A stretch of 64,000 nucleotides of DNA from Agarophyton chilense (GCA_030374765.1 JARGXX010000068.1:3162001-3226000); one strand, 5' to 3'; shown: positions 9,841 through 21,767, counted from the stretch's first letter. Notes: generated by a model from the sequence alone, not told the origin. Program-made: numbers and translations.

Positions 9841-10764
9841 TTACTGGTAGAAATGGAATTTTGATGCCTATCGTACATGTAGTGAATTAGCTCTCATCAT
9901 TGTTTTGACAAAGACATGGTTTCGTAAAGCTTCATAATGCTTTGACACGCCGTGCATGAGTTCAAGGAGATGCATCTTCCTGCAAGCTACCGGAACTGTG
10001 AGACGAATCGTTAACTATTAGGACTCGAGCCGTGATCAGACAACGCATGGAGTGTTACAAATTAGCCATCAGATGCAGCTCACCACTGCGGTTGCACACG
10101 CTCGCCGACAAAAAGAGGATGATAGCGTAAGGATCAAGTAGGGATGACTTGGAGGTCAGCGATGGACACGCAAGTTTTCTGGGTGCGAACGATCTGAAGC
10201 CCACGTTTTTGGTGAGGCGAGCGTTGGTGAGCTCATTTGACAAGTGGTTGGAGTGAGGGTCGTGACTCAGGTGCCTGTCATGGAAATCGGACTTTGGGAA
10301 GACTTCTTTGTTCTCTTTGCAGCACGGACTAACGACACTCGAGACGCTAGCCTGTTTGAATCAAGAGTGCAGGAACGCCAGCCAACAGATCGCGTCCATA
10401 ATTACACATTTGAAAAGATTTCATCGAGAGGTGTATACGTATACTGCTGATGCAAGCAGACCACGATCAGCGCAGTATACGTCGTTGAGAGCGATTAGAG
10501 AAAAGAAAAAAGCGTCCGACGCATGAAAGTGGAGAAAACGTATCTGACGCACAAAGTGAAGTCGATCAGGTCCAACAGCGCAAGGTCGAAATATAGCCAT
10601 GCGCTATTCTGTTTGGAGATCTGGGAAGCTGGTGAGCCAACTGATATCGGAAGCGAAGCGAGCGCATTCGGAGCGTGGACATATTTTGGCCCGAAAAATA
10701 ACGGAAAAGTGGCATTTTTGCGGCAAGGTGAGGAGGGTGAGACGGGCACCGAACTGATTGAGTT
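9841..10764. other. intergenic between convergent genes
   Basis: 3' flank of TRM82 (+) and of the minus-strand gene ending at 10765. No credible coding frame; the short frames here are shadows or use non-ATG starts. Confidence 0.6.
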
Positions 10765-11949
10765 TCACCCAATTCCCCTTTCCGGTGGTCCCGATGACGA
10801 CGCACCGCCGCCCTGAAAGCGAGGCGCGTCGGAAGGTGGTTGAGAACCCTCTCGATACCCAGATTCGTATCGCCGAATTCGTTCTTCCAAATCGCCCCTG
10901 AGTGTGCGACGAGAAACCGGGCGTTTTTTCTTCTGACCCGGCAAGCGTGATGGTACCAGAAGCTCTTTTTCGCTCTGATCTACCGCTGTGACGGCCGCCA
11001 TATCATACACATACGAGGAATCCACAGCCGGAGCCTGTGTTAGTTGTAACAATAGGAGACTGACGATGGCGCGACATACTTCACCTTTGAAGAGCTCAAA
11101 GTCGGCGACGACAGACCTTTCGTTGATGACGGCGCGAATCAGCGTGTGCCAGCGTTGCTCATTCTGTTCGGTATTCATTGACTCTAACCACGGCGTCATG
11201 AAGTCAACTGCTTTATCCTCTCGCGGCATTCCGCGCGTCTCTCTCACGTCCGTGTCCATCACAACCTGTGGAGGAATAACATTGTGACAAAATTGGTGCG
11301 CAAAGCGACGTGCTCTGAGCACATGTATATCGTCGAGGCGAGGAACGCGCGCATAGAATGGTAGAAAGTTATTTTGGATCATCTCCAGCTCCATTTGCGT
11401 GGCCTGGATGCCGAACCGGGCGGGCGAGAGGGAAGGAACAGTTCTCTCGGGGTGCCATGCAGGGATGGGCGATTCGGTGAACAGGAAACGGGCTTGAAAC
11501 TCTGAGTACGCTGCTAACACGAACGCGAAGTCCAAAAACCACATCAAAGAGTTCTTCTTTACATCGTGACGACGCTGCCACGAGTAGACACTGCGGATAC
11601 GAGTTTTAACGGTTTCCTCTGGTACGGAAGACTGGCGCTGGCGCTCGGCTTGAATGTAGGTCTGTTCGACAATTTCCCACACGATTTGGTCCTTGAGCTT
11701 GTGAAGTTCTGAAATAGAAGTTACTAAACGCGCCAGGCGAATGTCGGCGATGATGGTGCGCCACGGGCCTCCGAACAGCCACATGTTCAAAGTGCGCAGT
11801 GCATCGCTCCAGTTGCCCCACTCGTAGTGTCCACGGCCAGGTCGGTCGCTGGAAGCAGCCGCGGCGTCTATCCAACGAGGGAGAACGTTAATGCCAAGCA
11901 GAAAGTGGTGTACGCAGGTTTGGAGCCTCTCTGGGGATGCTACGCGCAT
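10765..11949 (-). CDS. unrecognised 394-aa protein
   Basis: I do not recognise the family. The first plausible ATG is at 11949; the frame stays open further upstream through Pro/Ser/Leu-rich sequence that looks like untranslated pyrimidine-rich leader. The protein is rich in Trp and Arg (W-G-N-W-S-D-A near residue 44, M-W-L-F-G-G-P-W near 55, W-F-L-D-F-A-F around 138). It appears largely alpha-helical, with a strongly hydrophobic I-V-S-L-L-L-L helix around residue 305. The C-terminal 70 residues are basic then Gly/Ser/Pro-rich and look disordered (K-K-K-R-P near 347). No signal peptide or repeated motif is evident. The uninterrupted frame and gene-like amino-acid composition support it as real. 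Confidence 0.6.
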   Translation of the reverse strand: MRVASPERLQTCVHHFLLGINVLPRWIDAAAASSDRPGRGHYEWGNWSDALRTLNMWLFGGPWRTIIADIRLARLVTSISELHKLKDQIVWEIVEQTYIQAERQRQSSVPEETVKTRIRSVYSWQRRHDVKKNSLMWFLDFAFVLAAYSEFQARFLFTESPIPAWHPERTVPSLSPARFGIQATQMELEMIQNNFLPFYARVPRLDDIHVLRARRFAHQFCHNVIPPQVVMDTDVRETRGMPREDKAVDFMTPWLESMNTEQNEQRWHTLIRAVINERSVVADFELFKGEVCRAIVSLLLLQLTQAPAVDSSYVYDMAAVTAVDQSEKELLVPSRLPGQKKKRPVSRRTLRGDLEERIRRYESGYREGSQPPSDAPRFQGGGASSSGPPERGIG

Positions 11950-12526
11950 CGCACGACGGCTAGCTCGTCCGATGCGCGGTAGTATTAGAGAGCAGCTCCG
12001 AAAGGGGGATGGGGGCACGAGAAGGGAATTGCAGCCTCGAGAGAAAAGGTAGAGAAGTAGAAGAGAAAGTGGAGGGAAAGATTGGAGGTGTATTGTAAAA
12101 AAGGGAGGGTGACAGCAATATGCAGAGGAAGACGGAAACATACGTTGTTAGGGGCAAGACATAAATTCGGGGGCAAAACGGGGGGCGGAGGCGGGTGTAA
12201 GGAAGAAAGGGTACGAATGCACGAGTGGGTAGAAGGGGGAATTTATGGTAGGGGGAGTGTCTTGTGAAGAGGTCGGTATAATGGGATGGGTAGGGGGTTG
12301 TCGCCGAGGTTTGGGAATGGAGATGAGGAGAGCAACAATGCGGTGAATGGGCGGGTGAGTCGGTTACGAAAGCGAGGGGAAAGAGTACATGAGCTGTTGA
12401 CGGGAATGAGCGTAGTAGTGGTAGTACAGTGGAGATGTAGGAGGCGGCATGGATACAATTAGGGGAAGAAGCGAGAACGTGTAGCGTGGATGTGGGGAGG
12501 GCGGGCGTTCAGGAGCTGGGAAGGAG

Positions 12527-12528
<2 letters not shown>

Positions 12529-12587
<59 letters not shown>

Positions 12588-12598
12588 GCGTGTGTGTG

Positions 12599-12630
<32 letters not shown>

Positions 12631-12635
12631 TGTGT
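12529..12635. repeat. compound (TG)n/(CG)n microsatellite
   Basis: About 107 bp of unbroken alternating pyrimidine-purine dinucleotides: a long TG run, a CGCGCGCG stretch, further TG, then CGTG repeats. Such tracts favour left-handed Z-DNA. Confidence 0.95.
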
Positions 12636-12820
12636 CAAGCAAGTGTGGCAGATAATCGATCGAGAGGTACGCCCGCGGTGTTGTGCATGTGTGCGTGAGC
12701 AGCATTGGATGGGGGCGCGGGAGGGTGCATAAGGGGGCTATTTTTGCGGGCGAGTTGACACTCACAGTCACTGTGCGTGCCGCCAATGTGAGTGCGTATC
12801 TTATATGTATGCATCTACTT

Positions 12821-12846
12821 TATATATATATATATATATATATATA
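12821..12846. repeat. (TA)13 microsatellite
   Basis: Twenty-six bp of perfect TA dinucleotide, about 190 bp from the TG/CG run. Confidence 0.95.
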
Positions 12847-13978
12847 CTTGAACAGGCGGCACAACTGGGTGGTTGGTGGTGAATGGCGGGTGCGGGGTGC
12901 GTTTTGGTGTGGCGGGGGGTTTAGGCAGAAGGAATGAGGAGGACGGATGAGAAGGACGGGGGAGCGGCTGGGAGCGGCAGGGCGGTGGAGACGCGGATGA
13001 GTATGGCGCGGAGGGAGCAGCGACGAAGAGAAATGGGAAGCAGCGATGCGGGAACGGTGGAACGTGTGACGAAGGTGGGGGGGGTTCGGAGGGTGGGAAG
13101 CGGGAACGCTGGAAGTTGGACGGTTTGATGGATGGGTAAGCGATCTGCACGGGGGAGGTGTAAGTCGCGGGCGGTAAGTGAGAGGGTGCAAGGCGGACGC
13201 TGATTGGATGGCGGGCGGCGGGATGGAGGGCTGGTGAGAGGTGGCGGAAAGAGAGCGGTAGCGATGCATCTCGCGCACGCAGGCAGAAGGTGGGTGGCGG
13301 TGGCCACGAGCGACGCGCTGAGCGCTCGGCGCTCTGCGACGGGCACGCGGCGCATACAGCGCGACTGGCGGCTTCATCGGCTAAGTTATGCTGGTGCAAG
13401 CAATTGCTTTGCGCCCGTAAGACGACAGATACAGCGCATCATGCGCGACAGCGGCAGCGCTTGTGGGGCGCGCGGTCCCCTGACAGGTGCCGCGTCTGAC
13501 ATTAGTATGCGCATTCGGGCCATCCCGCGCCAACTCTTTCCACCGTGCCATTAGTAGCACAGCTCTGACTTTGGTGTCTTCTGCTGAATTGCACGCTGCA
13601 GTTTAACGGCGCCCACCACAACGGCGACGAGTATGCTACGTGGAGACGCAAAACTCTCTTGCAATGCATTGCATTCGCTATGCGCCATGGAGCGCTGCCG
13701 CGTTGCACATCGCTCTACCTTTTACCATCGCAGGTCGCACAGCTCGCACGGAGGGTACATACATACGAGACATTTAACGTGCTAAGGGTTGGCTATCCAT
13801 GCCGCTCGTCTCGGCTGTGTCACCGTCTGACAACGGCAGCAAGGTGATGGCGGCGCGTGCTCCCATCAACTCGCTCTTGCGCACGTTCCCATGTTCCATG
13901 GCGCGCTTCCAACGTCGTGCGACCGCTGCCGAGCTGCTGTAAACAACGCAATTCACCCCTCACTATGCATGTGTGTGC

Positions 13979-14046
13979 GTCACTACGTGCGTCACTATGT
14001 ATGAGTCACTACATGCGTCACTATGTGCGTCACTGCATGCGTCACA
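13979..14046 (+). repeat. 12-bp direct repeat, six GTCAC cores
   Basis: GTCAC recurs at 13979, 13991, 14005, 14017, 14029 and 14041, so the period is 12 bp with one step of 14. Most units read TGCGTCACTATG or close to it. The array is about 375 bp before the aspartic protease ATG and could be a cluster of binding sites. Confidence 0.85.
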
Positions 14047-14419
14047 CCAGAACTCACGTCAAGCAAAACAACAAAGTTGCCACTGTGCCACGTCGCAGAC
14101 GTTTCAATAACTGCACACGTGTAACACGTCATCAACGTCTCACTCGCGCTTCAGATCACTAATCCAATCGGTGCCGCATCGTTGCCACAGCCGCGAGCAC
14201 CACCAGTACGCTGCCAGCGCTCGACCAGGAGCCCAGCGTCAGCACGCCTTTAACACGGCGCAGCGCCACTTTGCCTCTCTGTCTGCGATTCACCTTCAGC
14301 CATTGCACAGCGCTTCTCCCACACATCACCTCTCTCACCGTGCGCTCCCGCCGCCGACTCATGCGCCTTTCGCCCTCGCTACCGCGCCCCCGTTTGCGCT
14401 CCCCGCCTCGCTGCTCGTC

Positions 14420-16153
14420 ATGAATACCGTTCGCGTCTGCGTGTTGCTCGCGCTCCTCGTCCAATTCGTCTGCGCCCAACGCGTCTCGCTCCCGCTTCTT
14501 CTGCGCCCTGCGCGCCCGCTTTCAGCATCTTCGTCACGCGGTTTGCCGCGCGTTGTCCGTCTCTTCGAGCCTGCAATTCCCAACGTCTCGCGCTCTGTTT
14601 CCGTCGATTTGTTGGGCGGTATCACCGCTGTGGGCGAGTATTACACCCGCATTCTTGTCGGTGGACAGCCTGTTCGCGTCCAGATTGATACGGGATCCTC
14701 TACGCTGGCGCTTCCTGTTGCAGGTTGCTCCCGCTGTCTCCCCACAGATCAACGTTACAATCCACGTCTGTCCTCCTCCCACCACGTGCGCACCGTCTCG
14801 TGTGTCCATCACTTGTGTCAGCCAGATATGTGTTCCTCGCATCACTGCGGCGCCTGTTCGGCTACCGATGCCTGCTGTGCCGAACATAATCACGACGCTT
14901 GTGCCTTCAGACTTTCGTATGGCGACGGCAGTTATGCCAGAGGCGAACTCATGATTGACACGCTTTCCTGGGGTAATGTCTCAGCCCCTGTAGTCTTTGG
15001 CGGCATTCTTGACGACAGTTCCGACTTTCAGCGCGATATGGTCGATGGCATTCTCGGTATGGCCTACAAATCGCTCGCGTGTAATCCCACCTGCGTTGAA
15101 CCGCCGCTTCAACAGATGGTTAAGGCAGGCGTTATATCCGACAGTTTTGCCATTTGCGTTACCGCAAGAGGCGGTCGTCTCATTCTGGGAGATTACGATC
15201 CTTCTCTTGGGAAGGAACTGCCAAAGTATGTTCCGCTAGCTCTCTCGGATCCACCGTCGTACTACAACATGAATATCTCAAGCAAAATCACTGTTGGTGA
15301 TCTTCAGTTGAACATTCCCACCCTTCGTTCGGGCATTCTAGACAGCGGAACCACTCTTGTTGTCGTATCTGAGAGCACCTTTATCATATTACTGGACCAT
15401 TTAATGCGCCACCATTGCGATGTGAAGGGACTCTGCGGCGACGAATCCTGGTTTGTGCCCTCGGCTTGCATACCGCTTCCTGACGAAGAGCTCGAAAAAA
15501 TGCCCTCCTTTGTGTTCCACTTGGGCTCAAACCGAGAGTTTGATATGGAGCTGCGACCAACTGACTACATGTTACCAGTCAACAAGCCTGGCCATGCAGG
15601 TTACCGATGCGTGGGTTTCATGGCCATGAAAGAGATGCAGGACGGGACCGATGTTATATTCGGAAACACCGTAATGCAGCGATACGTCACGCACTACGAC
15701 CGTCAGAACAAGCGCCTTGGCTTTGCAGAGGCTGTGGAAGATTGTGGAGCGGTTACTCACTGCTCTTCGTATACACAGTGTAGAGAATGCGCAGCAGCCG
15801 CACCACACTGCTCATTCGATTATCGCTCGCATACCTGTCGCCAAGCACAACCGAGTCTTGGTCTTGTGCCATATCCCGAGTGCGCCGGCGCTTCCTGTAT
15901 GTGCCGACTAGGACCGCAAGCTCCTCTGTTGTTCGGTATCGTAGCAGGATTTGCAAGCGCACTCGTTGTTGGCCTACTTACGGTTCTTGTTATAGTGCTT
16001 TACAGTCGACGCGGCGCCAATGGTGCCATGCATGAACATCCTCCGGCGTACTCATTAGCTGGCGGAGACGATCTGGACGAAGATCAGGATGATATTACTG
16101 ATCAACAATTCCTTCAACCAACCAAGAGGTATATGCAGGTTCCCACAGAATGA
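14420..16153 (+). CDS. membrane-anchored pepsin-like aspartic protease (family A1)
   Basis: A 577-residue type I membrane protein. The ATG at 14420 is chosen because it starts a clean signal peptide (V-C-V-L-L-A-L-L-V-Q-F, cleaved near A19-Q20). The two catalytic motifs are D90-T-G-S-S and D308-S-G-T-T; the flap tyrosine is in L-S-Y168-G-D-G-S-Y. A Cys/His-rich insert (residues 103-161) between the first Asp and the flap recalls plant nepenthesin-type proteases. After the protease, residues 442-475 form a small Cys-rich module (C-G-x5-C-x5-C-x2-C-x8-C-x9-C) resembling a PSI/plexin repeat. A transmembrane helix spans about 502-528, followed by an acidic cytoplasmic tail with a P-P-A-Y motif (541-544). 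It probably acts in the endomembrane system or at the cell surface. Confidence 0.9.
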   Translation: MNTVRVCVLLALLVQFVCAQRVSLPLLLRPARPLSASSSRGLPRVVRLFEPAIPNVSRSVSVDLLGGITAVGEYYTRILVGGQPVRVQIDTGSSTLALPVAGCSRCLPTDQRYNPRLSSSHHVRTVSCVHHLCQPDMCSSHHCGACSATDACCAEHNHDACAFRLSYGDGSYARGELMIDTLSWGNVSAPVVFGGILDDSSDFQRDMVDGILGMAYKSLACNPTCVEPPLQQMVKAGVISDSFAICVTARGGRLILGDYDPSLGKELPKYVPLALSDPPSYYNMNISSKITVGDLQLNIPTLRSGILDSGTTLVVVSESTFIILLDHLMRHHCDVKGLCGDESWFVPSACIPLPDEELEKMPSFVFHLGSNREFDMELRPTDYMLPVNKPGHAGYRCVGFMAMKEMQDGTDVIFGNTVMQRYVTHYDRQNKRLGFAEAVEDCGAVTHCSSYTQCRECAAAAPHCSFDYRSHTCRQAQPSLGLVPYPECAGASCMCRLGPQAPLLFGIVAGFASALVVGLLTVLVIVLYSRRGANGAMHEHPPAYSLAGGDDLDEDQDDITDQQFLQPTKRYMQVPTE

Positions 16154-17436
16154 TACCCTCGAAAGTATGCTGGTGCGCGAAAACATCTCACTTCCTGTTT
16201 GAGGAGGTTGTGCAATTGAATTACTGTTTTGAGGTTACTGGGACATTAGGGGGTCGCAAGATGGGAGCGCTCGGCGCTTTGAAGATAAGCATCACGCCCA
16301 ACTACGCGAAGAATGGGTGGTGTCGGGTGTTTCGCTTTTGCTATTGTTAAGAAAATTATCAGTCATCCGGCTAATTGTACCGATTTTAGTAACGTACCGT
16401 GACTGACCCAGCGAGGTTTCTCGCCCATCAAAAGCAACCGTGGATTTTCTTCTTTAGGTCGAAGCGAATAATCGACGCTTAAATTAACTAACATAACCAC
16501 TGTTGCTGGTCGCAATACTAAGTGAATAATCAGTTCTTTAGAAGTATGATAGGAATAATAACGCCTGCGACTTACAGGCTCAATTCTTCATCGCGATCGA
16601 ACGGATATACTTGTCGAGATTTTCCGAAGTTCAGCAACAGACCGAAAAACTACGAACCGAATTTTGACAGTTCTCTAATATCAGTTTCCCTTAGTAGACC
16701 GCTATACATATTCATTGCTTGTTCCAGAAATGCTCCCGCCACCGGAGGGAATCTTTTTCAGTATCCATCGTTTATTCTAATACGGAGAAGAGGAGTGGCT
16801 CAGGGCTGATCAGCTCCAATGTAAATGTAAACGACGGTAGTAATCTTTCCAAATACGTAATATGAACGCAACAAAGGGAACCAGTAAGCCAAAGGAATTG
16901 GAAGGATTGCTGGCAGAGTGCTACAAAGGTAGCGATCCCTAACCTTTTATTCCTACAGCAATTGCTAGCAACGTAACCCTTTGAGAAGCCACGGTTTTGT
17001 GTCAGACAACATGGGTTTTAGTAGAGGACGGGGGTTAAATGAAAATTTTGATTTGTCAAGTGTTGCCTTCGTTCCCGTGATCTAATCGTGCGTCTAACGG
17101 TTGGGACACTGCTTCAATGCATTCGAAGGAGATCCAAGTCTGTCGAGATCACCGTCTGCAGCACTACCCTGCACTCCACACTTAAGCGTCTTTCGCTTCC
17201 GTTCCTTCCCTTGTGACGAAGCGGCTAGCCTTTTTTGTTTGTCTTTCTAGTGTGAACGCCCGGAAGACAAGGAATATTGCTCGGGTTGCTCAATGCGATA
17301 CTGAGGATCAGCGCTGATCTCATTGACAATACTGCACACGCCGCTCAGATTCAGAACGCCGTTAGGAGCGGAGAATCCGTTCTGCGAAGCACCCCCATCC
17401 AATTTGTGACCGATTCAGAAGTCAAGTTATAAACAA
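16154..17436. other. intergenic, no gene seen
   Basis: 3' flank of the protease gene and 5' flank of the GlyRS gene. Short open frames here have no recognisable content. No repeat stands out. Confidence 0.6.
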
Positions 17437-20400
17437 ATGACTTATTTTGCATTTGGCTTCGCTCCGACTCTCAATGTCGTTCTTCGCAGACCTCCTATCC
17501 TCCGCAAGTTTTTACCGTCTCGTCGCGCTCCTGCTCGAAGACGCGCACAACTGATTACGAAGTGCGCCGTCACTGCATCTCCCGGTAGAGCCTCTCCATC
17601 TCCGATTGTTTCCGCCGAAGTGAAAAGCCCGTTGACGTTTCAGGATGCTCTTCTTCGTCTGCAACAATACTGGTCCTCCAAAGGATGTATTGTATGGCAT
17701 CCATACAACCACGAAGTTGGCGCGGGGACAATGAACCCTGCCACATTTCTTCGAGTGCTAGGACCCGAACCTTGGGCAGTTGCTTACGATGAACCATCAA
17801 TACGACCGGATGATTCGCGGTATGGAGAGAACCCAAATCGACTCCAGCGTCATACTCAGTTTCAGGTCATAATTAAGCCAGCACCAGATTGCGCCCAAGA
17901 GCTAGTTGTTGGCTCATATCATGCTCTCGGGATAGACACATGTAAACATGATATTCGTTTTGTTGAGGACAATTGGGAGTCTCCGGCCTTGGGAGCTTGG
18001 GGCTTAGGGTGGGAGGTTTGGCTGGATGGGATGGAAGTTACCCAATTCACTTATTTCCAACAAGCTGGGGGCATGCCATTGGATTCTGTCGCGGTGGAGA
18101 TAACATATGGTCTGGAAAGGATAATCATGGCCTTGCAAGAGAAAGAGCACTTCAAGGATATAACTTTTGCACCGGGTATAAGCTATGGAGAAATATTTGG
18201 TCAGAGCGAAAGGGAGATGAGCGTTTACAACCTTGATGTCGCCGACGTTCAGCGAAACAATCAAATGTTCGATATTTATGAACGCGAAGCCAACATGTTG
18301 TTGGCAGAGCGACTGCCAATTCCGGCATATAACTACCTTCTAAAAGCCAGCCACACGTTCAACATCCTGGACGCACGTGGGGCTATCGGTGTTACCGAAC
18401 GAGCGAGATACTTTCACAGAATGCGATCTCTGGCGCGAGATGCGGCCAAACTATGGCTCGAAAGCAGAGAGGAGAAAGGGTTTCCACTTCTAGGAAATGA
18501 ACATTTAGCTTGCACGGACAAGTCTCCCACCAAGGCTTTCGGCGAAGCAGGGGTGGCCGGCCCATCAGATTTAGTGTTCGAAATTGGTGTTGAAGAACTT
18601 CCCGCTTCCGACGTTAGCGAAGCCATAGCCCAAGTACAGAAACTGATCAACGGAATTCTGTCTGAGGCTCAGCTTTCTTTTTCCTCAATTGATGTCAATG
18701 GGACTCCGCGCCGCATTACCACATTCATTAGAGATTTGCAAAGCCGCCAGAATGATGAAGTGAAAAGTATTCGCGGTCCACCGCTACGAGCAGCCTTAAA
18801 AGATGGGAAGCCAACAAAAGCTGCGACAGGTTTCATGCGCTCACAGGGGGTCGTAAGCAAGGAAGACGTTGTTTACGACGAAGAGAAGGGTTACATGTAT
18901 GCCGTTGTGAAGAAATTTGGCAGATCTGCAGTCGATGTTCTCGGAGAAGCCCTTCCATCATCGCTGCTAGCGAAGCTCAGTTTTAGAAAGACCATGCGTT
19001 GGAACGAGACAAATGTCTCTTTTTCTAGACCCATTCGTTGGCTGCTTTGTTTACTCGGAGATCAAGTTATTCCTTTTGACTACGCCGGTGTCCAAAGCTC
19101 TGGCACAACACGTTCTCTCAGGAAAAGCGATGGGTTTGCTACTGAAGTTCCAGTGAAAAGCGCGTCTCAATACCATGAGGTTCTGAAAGATACACAGATA
19201 ATGTTGGCAGGAGAGAACCGAGCCTCGCGGATACGCAAAGACGCATCGGCACTAGCGAACGAAGTTAACGGAAGTGTTCCGAAAAAATACTTGGAAGGGG
19301 ACCTGCTGGACGAAGTGAAAGATCTTGTAGAAAACCCGATTCCTCTTCTCGGATACTTCGATTCTCGTTTCCTCCGTTTGCCAGAGGAAGTTCTCGTTAC
19401 GGTTATGACCAAGCATCAGCGATATCTACCGGTGATCAATGATTCCAGAGGGGAACTTCTGAACTGTTTCATCACCGTGGCCAACGGCGATGCTACCGTG
19501 ATGGACGTGGCCGCAATTCGTCGGGGCAATGAAGCCGTGTTACGTGCACGATACTCAGACGCAGCCTTTTTCTACGAGAAAGATACCGAAGGGAAGAAAC
19601 TTTTCGACTTTGTACCCAAACTTTCCGGGCTGATGTTTCAGGAGTCTCTTGGATCAATGCTCGATAAGGTAAATAGGGTCAAGCTCCTGACCTCGAAGCT
19701 ATGCGTGTTGGTCTGCGCTTCTGAACGGGATGTAGACATTGCTAGCCAAGCTGCTGCTCTTTATAAAGCTGACTTAGCGACATCTGTGGTGGTAGAAATG
19801 ACATCACTAGCAGGCACAATGGGGCGACATTACGCTCTTAAATCTGGAGAGGTTTCATCGGAAGTTTCTCAAGTTATTTTTGAAGCAGCTCTGCCTCGCT
19901 TCAGTGGAGACGAAGTGGCTAAATCGACAGCTGGGGCCATTCTGTCTGTGGCCGATCGAATTGACTCGCTGGTTTCTCTTTTTGCAGTTGGCTTGATGCC
20001 AAAATCCACTGCTGATCCATTCGCGCTGCGGAGGGCAGCTCTGGGTATTGTACAAACTTTGCTAGAAAATGATATTGACCTTGATATCTCTGAGGGAACG
20101 AGAATCGCGGCAGACATCATTGGGACGGAGGCAAATGTCTCCGTTTCTCGAAGCACTTGCGAAGCGGTGTCAGGATTTGTATCGAAGCGCCTCGAGGGAT
20201 ATCTGCTTGACAACAGACGATTTCCAGATGACGTGGTGAAAGCTGTGCTTGCTATACCCCGTAACTCCAGGAGTTCAGCGGTCGCTACAAAGCTTTGCGA
20301 AAGTCTTGCTTTTCATCAGAATGCAAATTTAGAAAGGCTTTCTATTGCACAAGACGCGTACTCTCGAGCCTCTCGGCTGTTGAAATCGGTGAAGGGAGTT

Positions 20401-20709
20401 TCAATGCAAGACATATTGAATGCCCCCATCAATGAAGATCTTTTTGAATGCGAGGAGGAACATGCTCTGTGGAAAGCGTTGCAAGGTTTGAAAGACGATC
20501 CGTCTGTTCCTTCCTCTGACCATGCTGCCCTGGTTAAAGAGAAAATCGACCAACTGAGCGGTATCAAAGAACTTGTGGATGCTTTCTTTGACAACGTTTA
20601 TGTGAATACCGATGACAAACTAGTACGGAGAAACCGACTGGCTCTATGTTCAAGCATTTCAGGCATAGTGCGAGATCTGTTTGACATGTCTATCTTGAGA
20701 ACAATCTAA
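17437..20709 (+). CDS. EDD1: glycyl-tRNA synthetase, bacterial-type alpha-beta fusion, organellar
   Basis: A 1090-residue single chain joins the alpha and beta subunits that most bacteria encode separately. Residues 1-65 are Arg/Ser/Pro-rich, as expected for a plastid or dual plastid/mitochondrial transit peptide. The catalytic alpha part follows, with the hallmark [20 protein letters not shown] and [16 protein letters not shown] segments. The beta part begins near residue 380 ([11 protein letters not shown]) and contains M-R-W-N and T-K-H-Q-R-Y-L-P motifs. The homologous plant protein is EDD1/GlyRS-2, and the architecture is that of chloroplast and chlamydial enzymes. It charges organellar tRNA-Gly. 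The ATG at 17437 is the first in frame. Confidence 0.95.
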   Translation: MTYFAFGFAPTLNVVLRRPPILRKFLPSRRAPARRRAQLITKCAVTASPGRASPSPIVSAEVKSPLTFQDALLRLQQYWSSKGCIVWHPYNHEVGAGTMNPATFLRVLGPEPWAVAYDEPSIRPDDSRYGENPNRLQRHTQFQVIIKPAPDCAQELVVGSYHALGIDTCKHDIRFVEDNWESPALGAWGLGWEVWLDGMEVTQFTYFQQAGGMPLDSVAVEITYGLERIIMALQEKEHFKDITFAPGISYGEIFGQSEREMSVYNLDVADVQRNNQMFDIYEREANMLLAERLPIPAYNYLLKASHTFNILDARGAIGVTERARYFHRMRSLARDAAKLWLESREEKGFPLLGNEHLACTDKSPTKAFGEAGVAGPSDLVFEIGVEELPASDVSEAIAQVQKLINGILSEAQLSFSSIDVNGTPRRITTFIRDLQSRQNDEVKSIRGPPLRAALKDGKPTKAATGFMRSQGVVSKEDVVYDEEKGYMYAVVKKFGRSAVDVLGEALPSSLLAKLSFRKTMRWNETNVSFSRPIRWLLCLLGDQVIPFDYAGVQSSGTTRSLRKSDGFATEVPVKSASQYHEVLKDTQIMLAGENRASRIRKDASALANEVNGSVPKKYLEGDLLDEVKDLVENPIPLLGYFDSRFLRLPEEVLVTVMTKHQRYLPVINDSRGELLNCFITVANGDATVMDVAAIRRGNEAVLRARYSDAAFFYEKDTEGKKLFDFVPKLSGLMFQESLGSMLDKVNRVKLLTSKLCVLVCASERDVDIASQAAALYKADLATSVVVEMTSLAGTMGRHYALKSGEVSSEVSQVIFEAALPRFSGDEVAKSTAGAILSVADRIDSLVSLFAVGLMPKSTADPFALRRAALGIVQTLLENDIDLDISEGTRIAADIIGTEANVSVSRSTCEAVSGFVSKRLEGYLLDNRRFPDDVVKAVLAIPRNSRSSAVATKLCESLAFHQNANLERLSIAQDAYSRASRLLKSVKGVSMQDILNAPINEDLFECEEEHALWKALQGLKDDPSVPSSDHAALVKEKIDQLSGIKELVDAFFDNVYVNTDDKLVRRNRLALCSSISGIVRDLFDMSILRTI

Positions 20710-21767
20710 CCAAGAACACGAGAATTGCATTTGTTTTATTGTGGTACTCTTGAGGGTTTTCATAACTGAAATCTGGTTCTTTTCTTCGTTTTAGTATCCT
20801 CAAACAACTCAGAACAACAGAAGCCTTCCTATGGAGCAGAGGTGCTGCAAGGAACTTCGTTACCGATGGTCTGCGTATCCTACTGTACTATCAGGAAACT
20901 TCAAGTGCATAGCCAAGGGCATTCGTTTTTTTTCTAACATTTGAATTGCCCACGTTTCTCTGTTTCTTTCTGCCTTCGTGTCTGTCGAGTCGGGCCAAGC
21001 TTGTATGCGTGTCGGTTTTCTTCATTAGTCTCCCATTTTAGTAATGCAACGTCGGGCATCGAAGGAGGAGTGAACAGTCTTTCACTGTGGACTTTGATGG
21101 ATGGATATGGCTGCCCAAACTGATTTCAGCGTACAACTGACTTGTGTCATGTGTCTAATCCTCATTTTCAACGTCTTGCCAGACTCTGAGGGCAATGGTT
21201 TGAGTTTCTTTAAACATTTGAATACTTCATCGAAAAAAATATTGAATGGACGGTTGCCATGAGCATCCGCCGTACAGCTTGATTCAGGTGAATTCCCAAC
21301 TGGGAAACGTTCTTATAAATTGTTGTTGGAAGAATGGGTTGGGCTTGCACATGCTCAACTCAGCCCTTTTACTGTATTGAGGTCAGGGCTTCTTAATAAC
21401 AACCGCATGGATGTTTCCCACTTTACACCTACCTCACGTTCCAGCTTTTTTGCAGAAGTTGCAGAGCGCCATTTAAGAGCACTTCTTCCAGTTGTGTTCC
21501 AAAGGATCCATGCACTCTAAATGGTTATGATTCAACGACTTCAATTCATACAGTCTTTTTCTAACAGCTCTATATGAATCCCTTAAACCCTTTACCTTGG
21601 TTTTCCATAGTTTCGTCTTTCGAAGATTGTATATTGGCAATAAGGCTGCAAGAGTTTCCTCCTTTGCGACAAGTTCATCTGACCTGCTTCAAACAGACCA
21701 ATTCTCTGGAAATCGCATATTGGAAGACGAACTGAAGTGCTGGAACCTTTGTTTTTCTTTGGTAAAG
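20710..21767. other. intergenic, no gene seen
   Basis: Spacer between two genes on the same strand. The frame of the next gene is open back to about 21597 but without an ATG before 21768. Nothing else stands out. Confidence 0.6.

Larger units (their letters stand above)
11950..14419. other. 2.5-kb divergent intergenic region, strand-asymmetric and microsatellite-rich
   Basis: It lies between the start of the minus-strand orphan gene and the start of the aspartic protease. From about 12,000 to 13,300 the + strand is strikingly G/A-rich, so long Pro/Ser/His-rich open frames appear on the minus strand without any sign of coding. It carries a TG/CG run, a TA run and a 12-bp direct repeat, listed separately. 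Promoters of both flanking genes must lie here, but no clear TATA box was picked out. Confidence 0.6.

Noticed and set aside
12815-13399. Long minus-strand frames rich in Pro, Ser and His
   Set aside because: Two overlapping frames with the same low-complexity wording come from purine/pyrimidine asymmetry and run into the TA repeat; no domain and no codon-like bias.
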